Assembly (NCBI GenBank): GCA_964532385.1
Contig: CAZHHW010000018.1
Coordinates: 1 to 42,609, forward strand
Length of the DNA stretch: 42,609 nt
Reading direction: 5' to 3'
Source: UBA6921 sp964532385
GTDB lineage: Bacteria > Pseudomonadota > Gammaproteobacteria > SG8-11
Under the pieces are notes generated by a model that made no database searches, was not told where the DNA came from, and saw only the letters and a list, made by a program, of their open reading frames with translations. Positions 24,941 to 33,283 of the stretch are shown piece by piece; the stretch's first letter is position 1, and each line of letters starts with the position of its first letter. A program made the translations under genes and the position numbers.

Positions 24941-25446
24941 GGCTGATTCTCCTGTATGTGCATCGGCGCTCTCCCGGTCTGAGTTCACAAGGCCGTGTCG
25001 CCGCAGTCTGAAAAATCAGTGTAGAACAGGATTCGCCAATTCCTAGTTGGCTATCGCACTTTCCTGGTGAAACACCGTAAATCAAGGCATTAGCCACGTT
25101 CCTAAGCGCTTCTTAAGGGGGCGTTTTTGGTTTGGTTCGGCCGCGTACAGACTCTCTGACCCTCCCTTGCCATTGTTCAACTGTTTCATCAAATCGTAAT
25201 TTCAACAGCACAGGATATGAATGTCGCAATGAACACCAATGAATCGGCGCGTAGCAAAAATGCCAGTCGTTTCGAATCACAAAGTAGTTGGTGGCGGTCA
25301 GTGCATCGCACACAGGGTATTTACATTCAACTCGCCCGGATCGCATGAGCAGGCTGTCCGGAACACTAAAACCAGGAAGCGAATTTTAGAGTCAATAACC
25401 GACCCGGATTCGTCCCATCTCAACTTAAACTAAGGAAATCATCTTT
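24941..25446. other. 506-base intergenic region upstream of the hemerythrin-derived gene
   Basis: The leftmost part is the control region of the DUF6763-like gene (minus strand). The last 25 bases resemble the leader of the intact hemerythrin gene (AACTTAAACTAAGGAAATC compared with AACTTACTAAGGAATC). A 43-codon ORF at 25217-25348 has a weak ribosome site and no recognised family. Nothing else is identified. Confidence 0.5.
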
Positions 25447-25941
25447 ATGGCCACAGCAAACAATCCTGAACGTAGCAGGACAGCAGGCGCTCCTGTCCAG
25501 GGCGGTACCGAAGCAGAGAAACAATTCGCGCAGAAAACCCGCAATGCATCTGAAAACCCCGCGCATAACGAAGAAGAGTTCGGGGCCGAGGAAGGCGATA
25601 TTTTTTACGATGACGATTTTATGGACGACGATGACGGCGAGCAGCCGGGGATCCGAGAGTTGATCGAGCAGCTCGAGGCCATGCGTCCGGATGACGATTT
25701 ATACGACACCATCACACGCAATGAGCAAACCTATCAGCGCCATGAGAGAGACGAAGAATACGAGTTGTATCCCTTGGTCAAAAAGCCTAAAACCGGCACC
25801 ACGGCGCTGGGGGAAAAATTGCTTCAACGCAAGATTGCGATGATGGCGGAGTTGGCCTTGGCCGATGAGCTTGAAGAAAGCAGTGCATCCACAAATTCCA
25901 AAAAGAAATCCAAGCGGGGTTTTGTCAGGGTGCTTCCTTGA
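25447..25941 (+). CDS. Hemerythrin-derived acidic protein, metal ligands mostly lost
   Basis: 164 residues. From about residue 55 it aligns without gaps to the intact hemerythrin at 36673 (DDDFMDDDDGEQPGIRELIE with DDDLMDEASVEHAGMKELIE), then EAMRPDDDLYD, YELYPLVKK and LLQRKIAMMAELA. The third ligand His is Gln (Q66), the first His region (DHDKVKELF) is gone, and only H99-x3-E103 of the last motif remains. The N-terminus is disordered and acidic. An intact diiron site is therefore unlikely; it may bind partners or be drifting. It has a good ribosome site and lies 112 bases before katE. Confidence 0.8.
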   Translation: MATANNPERSRTAGAPVQGGTEAEKQFAQKTRNASENPAHNEEEFGAEEGDIFYDDDFMDDDDGEQPGIRELIEQLEAMRPDDDLYDTITRNEQTYQRHERDEEYELYPLVKKPKTGTTALGEKLLQRKIAMMAELALADELEESSASTNSKKKSKRGFVRVLP

Positions 25942-26053
25942 GCGCGGTGCTTACCGGCATCAGCGGTTATTGAGGGGTCTCGTCAAGTATTTCACGTGTT
26001 GCAAAGGCGGGTGATGAGAAATGAGTGTCAGCGAACTCAAGGAGTTTTTATAA

Positions 26054-28219
26054 ATGCCAAAAGCAAAAAATAAATCCGCCGCCGTAAACCGCACGGGTCT
26101 GGTTGCGCCGCTGGGCGGCGAATCCCGCTCGGCGCAGGCGGCCTCCGCACAAGCCCAGGAGCCGGGTGAAACGCTGACCACCAACCAGGGTGTGACCGTC
26201 AGTGATAATCAGAACTCCCTGCGCGCCGGCAGTCGAGGCCCGACGTTACTTGAAGATCACATCCTGCGTGAAAAAATCATGCACTTCGATCATGAGCGCA
26301 TTCCCGAGCGTGTGGTGCATGCGCGCGGCGCAGGCGCCCATGGCGTTTTTGAAGTGTATGCGTCGATGCATAAATTCACCAAAGCCGGATTTCTGCAAAA
26401 TCCCAAGCTAAAAACGCCGGTCTTCGTGCGTTTTTCTACTGTGGCTGGTTTTCGCGGTTCATCCGATACCGCACGCGACGTGCGCGGTTTCGCAGTCAGG
26501 TTCTATACCGAAGAAGGTAATTTCGATTTGGTCGGAAATAATATGCCGGTGTTCTTTATCCAGGATGCCATCAAATTTCCCGACTTGATTCATGCCGTCA
26601 AACCCGAACCGCACCATGAAATTCCCCAGGCTTCGTCTGCGCACGACACCTTGTGGGATTTTGTTTCGATGGTGCCGGAAACCACGCACATGCTGATGTG
26701 GTTGATGTCGGATCGCGCGATTCCACGCAGCTTCCAAATGATGGAAGGATTCGGCGTGCATACGTTCCGTTTCATCAATGCGGCCGGTAAGTCGAGCTTC
26801 GTCAAGTTCCACTGGAAACCGCTGCTGGGCGTGCATTCATTGGTGTGGGATGAAGCGGTAAAACTGGGCGGAAAGGATCCCGATTTTAATCGCCGTGATT
26901 TATGGGAGGCCATCCAGCAGGGCCAGTTTCCGGAATGGGAATTGGGCGTGCAAATCGTCGCGGAGGAAGATGAAAATAAATTCGGTTTTGACTTGCTCGA
27001 TGCGACTAAATTAATTCCTGAATCGCTGGTGCCGGTGCAGATCATCGGCAAGCTGACTTTAAATCGCAATCCGGATAATTACTTCGCCGAAACCGAGCAA
27101 ATTGCTTATCATCCCGGCAATCTCGTGCCCGGTATTGACTTTAGTAACGATCCCTTGTTGCAGGGGCGGTTGTTTTCCTACACCGACACCCAGCTTTCAC
27201 GTCTGGGCAGTCCGAACTTTCATGAGATTCCCATCAACCGTCCGCTTGCCGCCGTGAACAATAATCAACGCGACGGGCACATGCGGCAGACCATCGTCAA
27301 AGGCCGGGTCAGTTATGAGCCCAATTCTTTGGGCGGCGGCTGCCCCATGCAACGGCCTTGGGAGCAGGGCGGTTTTGTAAGTTATCCGCAACCCTTGGAC
27401 GGTGAAAAACTACGCGTGCGCAGCCCCAGTTTTGCCGACCATTTTTCACAAGCGGGGTTGTTCTGGCGCAGTCAGTCCGCCTGGGAACAGGATCACATTG
27501 TCGCGGCGTTTTGTTTCGAGTTGGGCAAGGTCGAAGTCGCCGCGATCCGCGAGCGCATGGTCTCGACATTAACGCAGGTGGATGCGCTGCTGGCGCGCCG
27601 GGTCGCCGCGGGCCTGGGCATGGCGGTGCCTGCGCCGCCGCCGGGGGCTGAAAAGATTCAGCGTAATGATGCTCCCGAAACAGATGCCGCATTGAGTATG
27701 GCAAATACCCGCAAGGATTCCCTTGCCGGCCGCAAGATCGCGGTGCTGGCGGCGGATGGAGTGGATGGGATCATGGTTGATGCAATGCGCACGGCAGTGT
27801 TGGAAGCAGGCGCCACCCTCAAACTAATCGCACCGCGGGTGGGTCATATCACCAGCTCTAACGGCCAGGTGCTTACTGTGGATCATAGTTTGCCGACGGT
27901 CGCTTCGGTGTTGTTCGATGCGGTGTTTATTCCGGGTGGAAAGCGCAGCGTGGAAGCGCTGGTGGCGGAGGCCAACGCGGTGCTGTTTGTGAAAGAAGCC
28001 TATAAACACGGTAAAGCCATAGCCGCCGGCGGCGAAGGTTCGCTGTTGATCACGCAAGCCGCGCATTCCTCCGGTCCGCTGGATGGAGTCTTCAAAGGGC
28101 CAGGTGTATTTATTTCGGCGGGTCAGAAGTCGAACACTGATATCGTGAAAAGTTTTATCGCGGGGGTTGCGCAACACCGCTTCACGGAACGTCCCGACGC
28201 GGATGCCATCGTCGCCTAG
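26054..28219 (+). CDS. katE: Catalase HPII, large-subunit clade 2
   Basis: 721 residues, disproportionating H2O2 to water and O2 in a heme tetramer. The distal His is in RVVHARGAGAHGVFEVY (H89), the Asn in LVGNNMPVFFIQDA, and the proximal Tyr in GRLFSYTDTQLSRLG. A flavodoxin/DJ-1-like C-terminal domain, typical of HPII, spans about 565-721 (GRKIAVLAADGVDGIMVDAM, AVFIPGGKRSVEAL-type segment). The N-terminal extension of about 50 residues is also HPII-like. AAGGAG precedes the ATG. It is followed by a composite repeat and a strong terminator. It is expected to be stress or stationary-phase controlled. Confidence 0.96.
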   Translation: MPKAKNKSAAVNRTGLVAPLGGESRSAQAASAQAQEPGETLTTNQGVTVSDNQNSLRAGSRGPTLLEDHILREKIMHFDHERIPERVVHARGAGAHGVFEVYASMHKFTKAGFLQNPKLKTPVFVRFSTVAGFRGSSDTARDVRGFAVRFYTEEGNFDLVGNNMPVFFIQDAIKFPDLIHAVKPEPHHEIPQASSAHDTLWDFVSMVPETTHMLMWLMSDRAIPRSFQMMEGFGVHTFRFINAAGKSSFVKFHWKPLLGVHSLVWDEAVKLGGKDPDFNRRDLWEAIQQGQFPEWELGVQIVAEEDENKFGFDLLDATKLIPESLVPVQIIGKLTLNRNPDNYFAETEQIAYHPGNLVPGIDFSNDPLLQGRLFSYTDTQLSRLGSPNFHEIPINRPLAAVNNNQRDGHMRQTIVKGRVSYEPNSLGGGCPMQRPWEQGGFVSYPQPLDGEKLRVRSPSFADHFSQAGLFWRSQSAWEQDHIVAAFCFELGKVEVAAIRERMVSTLTQVDALLARRVAAGLGMAVPAPPPGAEKIQRNDAPETDAALSMANTRKDSLAGRKIAVLAADGVDGIMVDAMRTAVLEAGATLKLIAPRVGHITSSNGQVLTVDHSLPTVASVLFDAVFIPGGKRSVEALVAEANAVLFVKEAYKHGKAIAAGGEGSLLITQAAHSSGPLDGVFKGPGVFISAGQKSNTDIVKSFIAGVAQHRFTERPDADAIVA

Positions 28220-28225
28220 GACTCG

Positions 28226-28356
28226 GGAACGCCGATTAAATCCGTTTTTCGTCATGCCCGCGCAGGCGGGCATCCAGGACTGCCTGAATTCACTGGATTC
28301 CCGCATTCGCGGGAATGACGGCTTAGGTTACTGGTTCGATTTAATCGGCGTTTTCC
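28226..28356. repeat. Composite repeat with inverted ends after katE
   Basis: The outer ends are inverted: ACGCCGATTAAATC on the left (from 28229) and GATTTAATCGGCGT on the right (28338-28351). Between them lies a copy of the CGTCATGCCCG-type element (28250-28320), with CGTCATGCCC and CGGGAATGACG ends. The whole is about 131 bases, begins 6 bases after the katE stop and looks like a small MITE or a nested insertion. Confidence 0.8.
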
Positions 28357-28365
28357 TAGAAATAC

Positions 28366-28408
28366 AAAAAACGTCTTGGCCGAATGAGCAACGGCCAAGA
28401 CGTTTTTT
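28366..28408. terminator. Bidirectional terminator between katE and a Crp-type gene
   Basis: AAAAAACGTCTTGGCCG and CGGCCAAGACGTTTTTT type arms form a long stem flanked by A and T runs on both sides, so it can stop transcripts of katE (+ strand) and of the convergent Crp-type gene (- strand). The loop is about AATGAGCAA. Confidence 0.9.
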
Positions 28409-28418
28409 ATTTGACCAC

Positions 28419-29132
28419 TCAGGCGGCAGCTAACAATAAACGGTTGAATTCATTTTTTACCACACCGTAGCATTCACAACTTCGCTGTTCCAAACCGCTC
28501 CGGTCCAAGACGACGATGATGCCCGCCTCATAATTAATCACGCGTGCATTCCGCAGTTTATTGATCGCATCCAGAAGATATTCGGGACGCACACCCAAGG
28601 TGTTGGCGATCAGTTCATGCGTGGCGGTCAAGACGTTGGTGGGGGAACGATCCAGATTCAATAACAACCAGCGGGCCAGTTGCTGATCAACCGAATGATG
28701 GCGATTGCATACGGCGGTTTGCGCCAAATGGGTAATCAGTGCCTGGATATAACGCAGCATGACTTCGCGCACGGCGCTCGAACGATCGAATTCCTGCTTC
28801 AGGATCTGCTTGCTCAGGCGGCAAGCGTAGCCTGCATTCTGGACGACAACCCGGTTGGAAGTATTTTCCGCGCCCATGAACACCGACACTCCGACCATGC
28901 CTTCGTTGCCGATAATGCCTGTTTCGGCACAGCTCCCGTCTCGCATGACAAACAGCGAAGAGATGATGGCAGTGGTAGGGAAGTACACATAATGTATGAG
29001 CGCCCCCGCTTCACAGAGAATTTTCCCCTGAGGTAAATGAATGACTTCCAGATGCGCCGATAAGCGTTGGTAATCGGCGGGCCGTAAGCCGGCGAGTAAA
29101 TGATTTTGACGTTGACTATATAAATCCAGCAT
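28419..29132 (-). CDS. Crp/Fnr-family transcriptional regulator (copy 1, divergent recognition helix)
   Basis: 237 residues. The N-terminal cyclic-nucleotide-binding-like fold spans about 15-135 (LPQGKILCEAGALIHYVYFP, GNEGMVGVSVFMGAEN), and the C-terminal HTH has TATHELIANTLGVRPEYLLD. The cAMP phosphate-binding RSA pattern and the Fnr Cys cluster are absent, so the signal is unknown. It is about two thirds identical to the gene at 29372, but the recognition helix reads GVRPEYLLDAINKL where the paralogue has GVRREGVTDAAGKL, so target DNA may differ. Both genes are minus-strand with 239 bases between. Confidence 0.88.
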   Translation of the reverse strand: MLDLYSQRQNHLLAGLRPADYQRLSAHLEVIHLPQGKILCEAGALIHYVYFPTTAIISSLFVMRDGSCAETGIIGNEGMVGVSVFMGAENTSNRVVVQNAGYACRLSKQILKQEFDRSSAVREVMLRYIQALITHLAQTAVCNRHHSVDQQLARWLLLNLDRSPTNVLTATHELIANTLGVRPEYLLDAINKLRNARVINYEAGIIVVLDRSGLEQRSCECYGVVKNEFNRLLLAAA

Positions 29133-29289
29133 GGGTCAACTCCTTGAGTTTAACTAACTAATCCTTTAGTTATACTTCGCATATTTTCGAAGAACATTTT
29201 TTTCCATTGCATTGGTAACCTCCTAAAAAGTTACTACTGCGTGGGTCGTGTGGGTTCACACACCTCGTTCTTTTTCTATACATATGCGC

Positions 29290-29334
29290 CGGCCCTCTTG
29301 GGAGGAAGCTGAAATTCCTCCTCCCAGAGGGCCG
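29290..29334. terminator. Long hairpin between the two Crp-type genes
   Basis: CGGCCCTCTTGGGAGGAA pairs with TTCCTCCTCCCAGAGGGCCG, one bulge or two, forming a stem of about 17 bp with a short loop. There is no T-run in the minus-strand direction, so it may be a weak terminator or an mRNA-stabilising structure after the 29372 gene. Confidence 0.5.
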
Positions 29335-29371
29335 AGACGCAACAACTCCCAGTCATAATTATTGCTCCGCA

Positions 29372-30097
29372 TCATGCCGCGATTTGCGTGGCCGGTACCA
29401 GCAGGCGGTCGAATTCATCTTTCACCACGGCGTAGCATTCGCAACTGCGGTCTTCCAGACGCGCGCGATCCAGCACTGTGATATGGCCACGGTTATAGCT
29501 AATGATTCCGGCGCTGCGCAATTTGCCGGCGGCATCGGTAACGCCTTCACGGCGCACGCCGAGTTTATTAGCGATTAATTCATGCGTCATGGCCAGCACA
29601 TTGGTGGGCGAACGGTCCAGATTCAACAACAACCAGCGGCACAATTGCTGGTCGACCGAATGATGACGATTGCAAACCGCGGTCTGCGCCATATGCGTGA
29701 TCAGAGCCTGGGTATAACGCAGCAAGACATGCCGCACCGAACTCGAGCGGTCGAATTCCTGCTTCAACACCTGCTTGCTCAAGCGATAAGCGGCACCCGC
29801 ATTTTGCACCACGACTTGGCTGGGAGTGCTTTCCGAACCCATGAACACTGAAACACCCAGCATGCCTTCGCTACCGACCACGGCAGTTTCGGCACAGCCG
29901 CCATCCTCCGTAACATAGAGCAAGGAGACAATCGCGGTCGTGGGAAAATACACGTAGTTCAAAACCGCACCGGCATCGCACAGCACTTTGCCCTGCGGCA
30001 GATGAACGAGTTCCAGTTGCGGTGACAAGCGCTTGTAATCTGCGATCGGCAAAGCAGCAAGAAGATGGTTTTGACGCTGGTTGTATAGATCGATCAT
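29372..30097 (-). CDS. Crp/Fnr-family transcriptional regulator (copy 2)
   Basis: 241 residues, close paralogue of the protein at 28419 with the same layout: CNB-like domain (LPQGKVLCDAGAVLNYVYFP, GSEGMLGVSVFMGSES), dimer helix region (RYTQALITHMAQTAVCNRHH) and C-terminal HTH (MTHELIANKLGVRREGVTDA). Its recognition helix keeps the RREGVT form common in this subfamily, as I recall. Shared Cys in AETAVV-type and CNRHH segments are not arranged as an Fe-S site. ATG 30097 has a GGAG site. Its direction is the same as the PAS gene upstream, 77 bases away. Confidence 0.88.
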   Translation of the reverse strand: MIDLYNQRQNHLLAALPIADYKRLSPQLELVHLPQGKVLCDAGAVLNYVYFPTTAIVSLLYVTEDGGCAETAVVGSEGMLGVSVFMGSESTPSQVVVQNAGAAYRLSKQVLKQEFDRSSSVRHVLLRYTQALITHMAQTAVCNRHHSVDQQLCRWLLLNLDRSPTNVLAMTHELIANKLGVRREGVTDAAGKLRSAGIISYNRGHITVLDRARLEDRSCECYAVVKDEFDRLLVPATQIAA

Positions 30098-30174
30098 GGT
30101 AGTAGCTCCTTAATTAAATTAATTAGAATTAGTAATTTCGGATAAATCTGTTTCAAGGAAATCTAAAAAAGGCT

Positions 30175-30927
30175 TTACATTGCCGGCGCGTTATTACAAA
30201 TAGCGCCGGGTATTTTCATAGGCAAATCTTCCAAACCCTCCACAGCGGTTTGGTAGACGGGAGTGTTGGCGGCGTGCAAGAGCAAATCTCTTTCCACGCT
30301 ATCGTCAACATCGACATCCAATGCCGGACTGCCCATATGGAAGGCTTGGCTCAAGGGCAGACCTGTAAAGGTGTTTTGCAGCGCAATGTGGTGCAGCCGG
30401 TTTTCGGCGTGCTTGCGCTTGATAATGTCGCGGGCAATCATTGCAACGCCGACGATGGCGCCGCTCTTGTTCTTGACGGGCGAGAGCGCTAGCGACACGC
30501 TAACGCGCTGGCCGTTTTCGTGAATACATTCCATTTCGTGACTGTCAATCTGTTCGCCGTGACCACTGCGCTCGATCAGCAACTGAACTTCCTCGCTATC
30601 CTCGGGGGCAAAAAGGATGGCGACGGGTGAGTCGATCACCGTCATGGCGGAATATCCAAACAGGCGCTTGGCCGCTTGGTTCCAGGAAAGAATAGTTCCG
30701 TCTAAAGAGGTGCCGATAATGGCGTCATTGGATGACTCCACGATCATGGTGAGCCATTGTTGAGTTTTCTCTGCCTGCAGACGTTCGCTGAGATTATAAA
30801 TCGCGGCGGAGGAAGCCCAGGTTGCGGCGTCTTCCTGAGGGAGGCTCGCTTCGTGTTTACGCAGCGGCAGCGCGACAATCTTTCTAGCCGTTTGCATCAT
30901 TTTGTTTGCTCCTACTGAATTTTTCAC
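30175..30927 (-). CDS. PAS-domain protein with a vestigial GGDEF start
   Basis: 250 residues. After a variable N-terminus (1-55) a PAS domain covers about 60-180: QWLTMIVESSNDAIIGTSLD, ILSWNQAAKRLFGYSA, GHGEQIDSHEMECIHENGQR and a PAC segment ending AMIARDIIKRKHAENRLHHI. It then reads ALQNTFTGLPLSQAF, which resembles the DTLTGLPNRALF opening of GGDEF domains, but no GGDEF, EAL or kinase follows before the stop about 60 residues later. It may be a truncated diguanylate-cyclase relative now acting as a sensing or partner protein. Output unknown. It lies 143 bases downstream of the stressosome-linked response regulator gene. Confidence 0.82.
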   Translation of the reverse strand: MKNSVGANKMMQTARKIVALPLRKHEASLPQEDAATWASSAAIYNLSERLQAEKTQQWLTMIVESSNDAIIGTSLDGTILSWNQAAKRLFGYSAMTVIDSPVAILFAPEDSEEVQLLIERSGHGEQIDSHEMECIHENGQRVSVSLALSPVKNKSGAIVGVAMIARDIIKRKHAENRLHHIALQNTFTGLPLSQAFHMGSPALDVDVDDSVERDLLLHAANTPVYQTAVEGLEDLPMKIPGAICNNAPAM

Positions 30928-31070
30928 AGACTCGTAGGATGGATGGTTACGGGCTTTGTAACAATCGAGGTAATACCGGGAAGGGGTAGGGGAAAACCCT
31001 GAATCGGGCGGAGGTGAATTTCGCGGGACAACGCACAGATGAGGACTTACAGACGCAAAAAACCGCGTAA

Positions 31071-31703
31071 TTAGGGCTGAATAATGCCCCGGCGGATCGC
31101 ATACCGCACCAGACCTGCGGTTTCGTGAATATCGAGTTTTTCCATGATGCGAGTACGGTGGGATTCGGCGGTTTTCACGCTCAGGCCCAATAGTGAGGCG
31201 ACTTTTTTGGTCGTGTTGCCTTCCGCGACCAATTGCAAGACCTGGCGTTCGCGGCCGCTCAAGGGGTCGGCGGAATAATCGGTTTTGTTCAGATAGGCAG
31301 TTACCACCACTTCCGAAATGCCGGGGCTCAGATAGACCTCGCCGTGCGCCACCTGCACGATGGCGCGTACCAGATCCTCGCGCGAGTGATTTTTCATGAC
31401 ATAACCGCGCACGCCGACACGCAGCGCCTCCAGCACGTAGTGATCCTCGGTATGCATGGTCAATAACATGGGCTTGGTGCGGGGTGAAGATTTTAGAATC
31501 TCACGTGCTGCATCGAGACCATTTAGCAACGGCATGGAAAGGTCAAGAACCGCTACATCAGGTTTATGCTCGCGCACAAGTTTCACCGCCTGCTGGCCAT
31601 CGGCGGCTTCCGCCACGACATCGAGACCTTCTTTATCCAGCAGTGCCCGCAGGCCTTGACGCACGATTGCATGATCATCGGCGAGTAACACGCGAATTGC
31701 CAT
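31071..31703 (-). CDS. NarL/LuxR-type response regulator, last gene of the stressosome operon
   Basis: 210 residues. Receiver: LLADDHAIVRQGLRALL (acidic pair), VAVLDLSMPLLNG (phospho-Asp), LLTMHTEDHYVLEAL and YVMKNHSREDLVRAI (Lys). LuxR-type HTH: SGRERQVLQLVAEGNTTKKV, LLGLSVKTAESHRTRIMEKL. It binds DNA as a dimer after phosphorylation. It starts 1 base after the histidine kinase stop (ATG 31703 behind a GGAG site), so the two form a cognate pair. The operon continues from rsbR, rsbS, rsbT and rsbX, so this regulator is the probable output of the stressosome. Confidence 0.92.
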   Translation of the reverse strand: MAIRVLLADDHAIVRQGLRALLDKEGLDVVAEAADGQQAVKLVREHKPDVAVLDLSMPLLNGLDAAREILKSSPRTKPMLLTMHTEDHYVLEALRVGVRGYVMKNHSREDLVRAIVQVAHGEVYLSPGISEVVVTAYLNKTDYSADPLSGRERQVLQLVAEGNTTKKVASLLGLSVKTAESHRTRIMEKLDIHETAGLVRYAIRRGIIQP

Positions 31704-31704
31704 T

Positions 31705-32685
31705 TCAAGTCTCCAAAGGGATCGAGGCCAACATTTCAGTTCCACGTTGCGCCGATGAATTTATTTGCAGGCTGCCGCCCAAAGCATTAAGCCGTTCGCG
31801 AATCGCAGTCAAGCCTAAGCCCCGTCCGCCTTTCTTCGCCATGGTTTGCCGCACGTTGAAACCGGTGCCGTTATCGCGCACCGCGCAACGTATCACGCGC
31901 GCTTCTCGCACCACTTCCACCATGGTGCGGGTGGCATGCGCATGTTTGGCCGCATTCACGAGCGCTTCCTGCACCACGCGGTAGAGCGTGGTTTCAACGG
32001 AAGCAATCAGCCGGCCATTCGTCGAACCTTCAATAACTATCGCAAGCGCGCTGCGCTTGCTGATACCTTCAGCCAGGAATTCCAACGCGGGTATCAGTCC
32101 CAAATCGTCCAGTATGGTGGGGCGCAATTCATGGGAAATATGCCGCAGTTGCTGCTCGACCTGGTCGAGATGACCGCGGATTTCCTTGACGCGCGCGGCT
32201 CGTTCCGCAGGCAGCTCTTCGGCCAGATCGGCCAGGGCGATGTGCACCGCCGCCAAAAGTTGCGTGGCGTCGTCGTGCAGCATGTGGGCGATACGTTTGG
32301 TTTCTTCTTCCAGCGTTTCATTCAACCGGTGCAGCGTGGCATTCGCATCGCGAAAACTGCGATGCGTGATTTCGAACGGTGAAAGACTTTCCATCAGGAA
32401 AGAGTGCATGGCTTTAATCACCTTGACCGGAATCCGCTTGGCCGGATCGTCCGGGGTTTTGGTGTTGCCGGTGTTGGTTTTGCGCACGGCCGTCTTGGCC
32501 GCCTCGTCGTGAATGGCGACCAGATCCAGTACGCCCAGTTCCTGAATCACGGCTTCGCGACCCAGTTCGTAAGCCTGCTGCAACGCGGCCTCACCGGCGC
32601 CGCCTAAATATTCTTGCAATGCTTGGGTATAAAGCAATGCTAGTTTTTGTTCCGATTTACGCAAGTCATTATCCCGTGAATTCAT
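31705..32685 (-). CDS. Histidine kinase with RsbU-like N-terminal domain
   Basis: 326 residues, no membrane segment, so cytoplasmic. Residues about 14-60 (ALQEYLGGAGEAALQQAY, GVLDLVAIHDEA) match the RsbT-binding N-terminal domain of RsbU, including the closing H-x-E/A-type segment. A helical link follows (MESLSPFEITHRSFRDANAT), then a HisKA_3-type H-box with RIAHMLHDDATQLLAAVHI, an N-box VVQEALVNAAKHAHATR, DNGTGFNVRQ and GRGLGLTAIRERL. Thus RsbT probably activates this kinase where Bacillus uses a phosphatase. It sits 1 base after rsbX and 1 base before its response regulator. Confidence 0.88.
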   Translation of the reverse strand: MNSRDNDLRKSEQKLALLYTQALQEYLGGAGEAALQQAYELGREAVIQELGVLDLVAIHDEAAKTAVRKTNTGNTKTPDDPAKRIPVKVIKAMHSFLMESLSPFEITHRSFRDANATLHRLNETLEEETKRIAHMLHDDATQLLAAVHIALADLAEELPAERAARVKEIRGHLDQVEQQLRHISHELRPTILDDLGLIPALEFLAEGISKRSALAIVIEGSTNGRLIASVETTLYRVVQEALVNAAKHAHATRTMVEVVREARVIRCAVRDNGTGFNVRQTMAKKGGRGLGLTAIRERLNALGGSLQINSSAQRGTEMLASIPLET

Positions 32686-32686
32686 T

Positions 32687-33283
32687 TTAAAGAAGCCAGC
32701 GCCCGGTCAACACCAACGCATCGTCGGTGCGGCGGGCCGAGCGTGCCAGGATGTCATTGGCAAGCTGTTGGGGGGATTGCTTCAAGTTCAGCCCTTGATA
32801 AAAATCTTCGCGTATTCCGTCGCTCGTGAAAATCAGGGTATCACCGGGTCTTATGGCCAGGGTGGTGGGATAAACGGAGCCCAATTGCTGTCCGAGGGTG
32901 CCGCTGCTCAACAGCAAGGTGCGCGGTTGTGACATTGCATCCATCGATATCAGATTGCCTTGCACATTGCCCACGCCTGCCCAGGTCATGATTTTTGCTG
33001 CATGATTAAACACAGCCACGCTCATCACTACACCGCGTGTCCCGTGCAGTTCATCATGGCAGTTTTTGATCAGCTCCACGGGCGGTTTAGCGGGATTGCC
33101 AGCCAATATGTCGCCGGCGATGCGGGCGACTTTGGCGGCTTCCGCGCCATGCCCGATGCCGTCCACCACGGCCAATAAGGTACCGCCTTCGAAAGATGCG
33201 ACGATATGCAAATCGCCGGATTCATTCTGGCCCGGCATCGTAAAGACCGCGACGCCGATATCCAAGGCGGGACGGCGGTTCAT
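32687..33283 (-). CDS. rsbX: PP2C-type phosphatase, RsbX-like
   Basis: 198 residues of the SpoIIE/PP2C fold, short as in RsbX and with no sensor domain. Metal-site motifs: GTLLAVVDGIGHGAEAAKVA and DTLIFTSDGIRED, and DDALVLTGRW near the end. The role by homology is to dephosphorylate RsbS and RsbR and so reset the stressosome. ATG 33283 overlaps the rsbT stop (ATGA); another in-frame ATG at 33292 has no ribosome site. Metal binding cannot be checked here, but the key Asp residues are present. Confidence 0.87.
   Translation of the reverse strand: MNRRPALDIGVAVFTMPGQNESGDLHIVASFEGGTLLAVVDGIGHGAEAAKVARIAGDILAGNPAKPPVELIKNCHDELHGTRGVVMSVAVFNHAAKIMTWAGVGNVQGNLISMDAMSQPRTLLLSSGTLGQQLGSVYPTTLAIRPGDTLIFTSDGIREDFYQGLNLKQSPQQLANDILARSARRTDDALVLTGRWLL

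Noticed and set aside
25217..25348. 43-codon ORF with Trp pair (SSWWRS) in the gap before the hemerythrin-derived gene
   Set aside because: Weak ribosome site, no known family, and random frames of this size are common; left as unproven.
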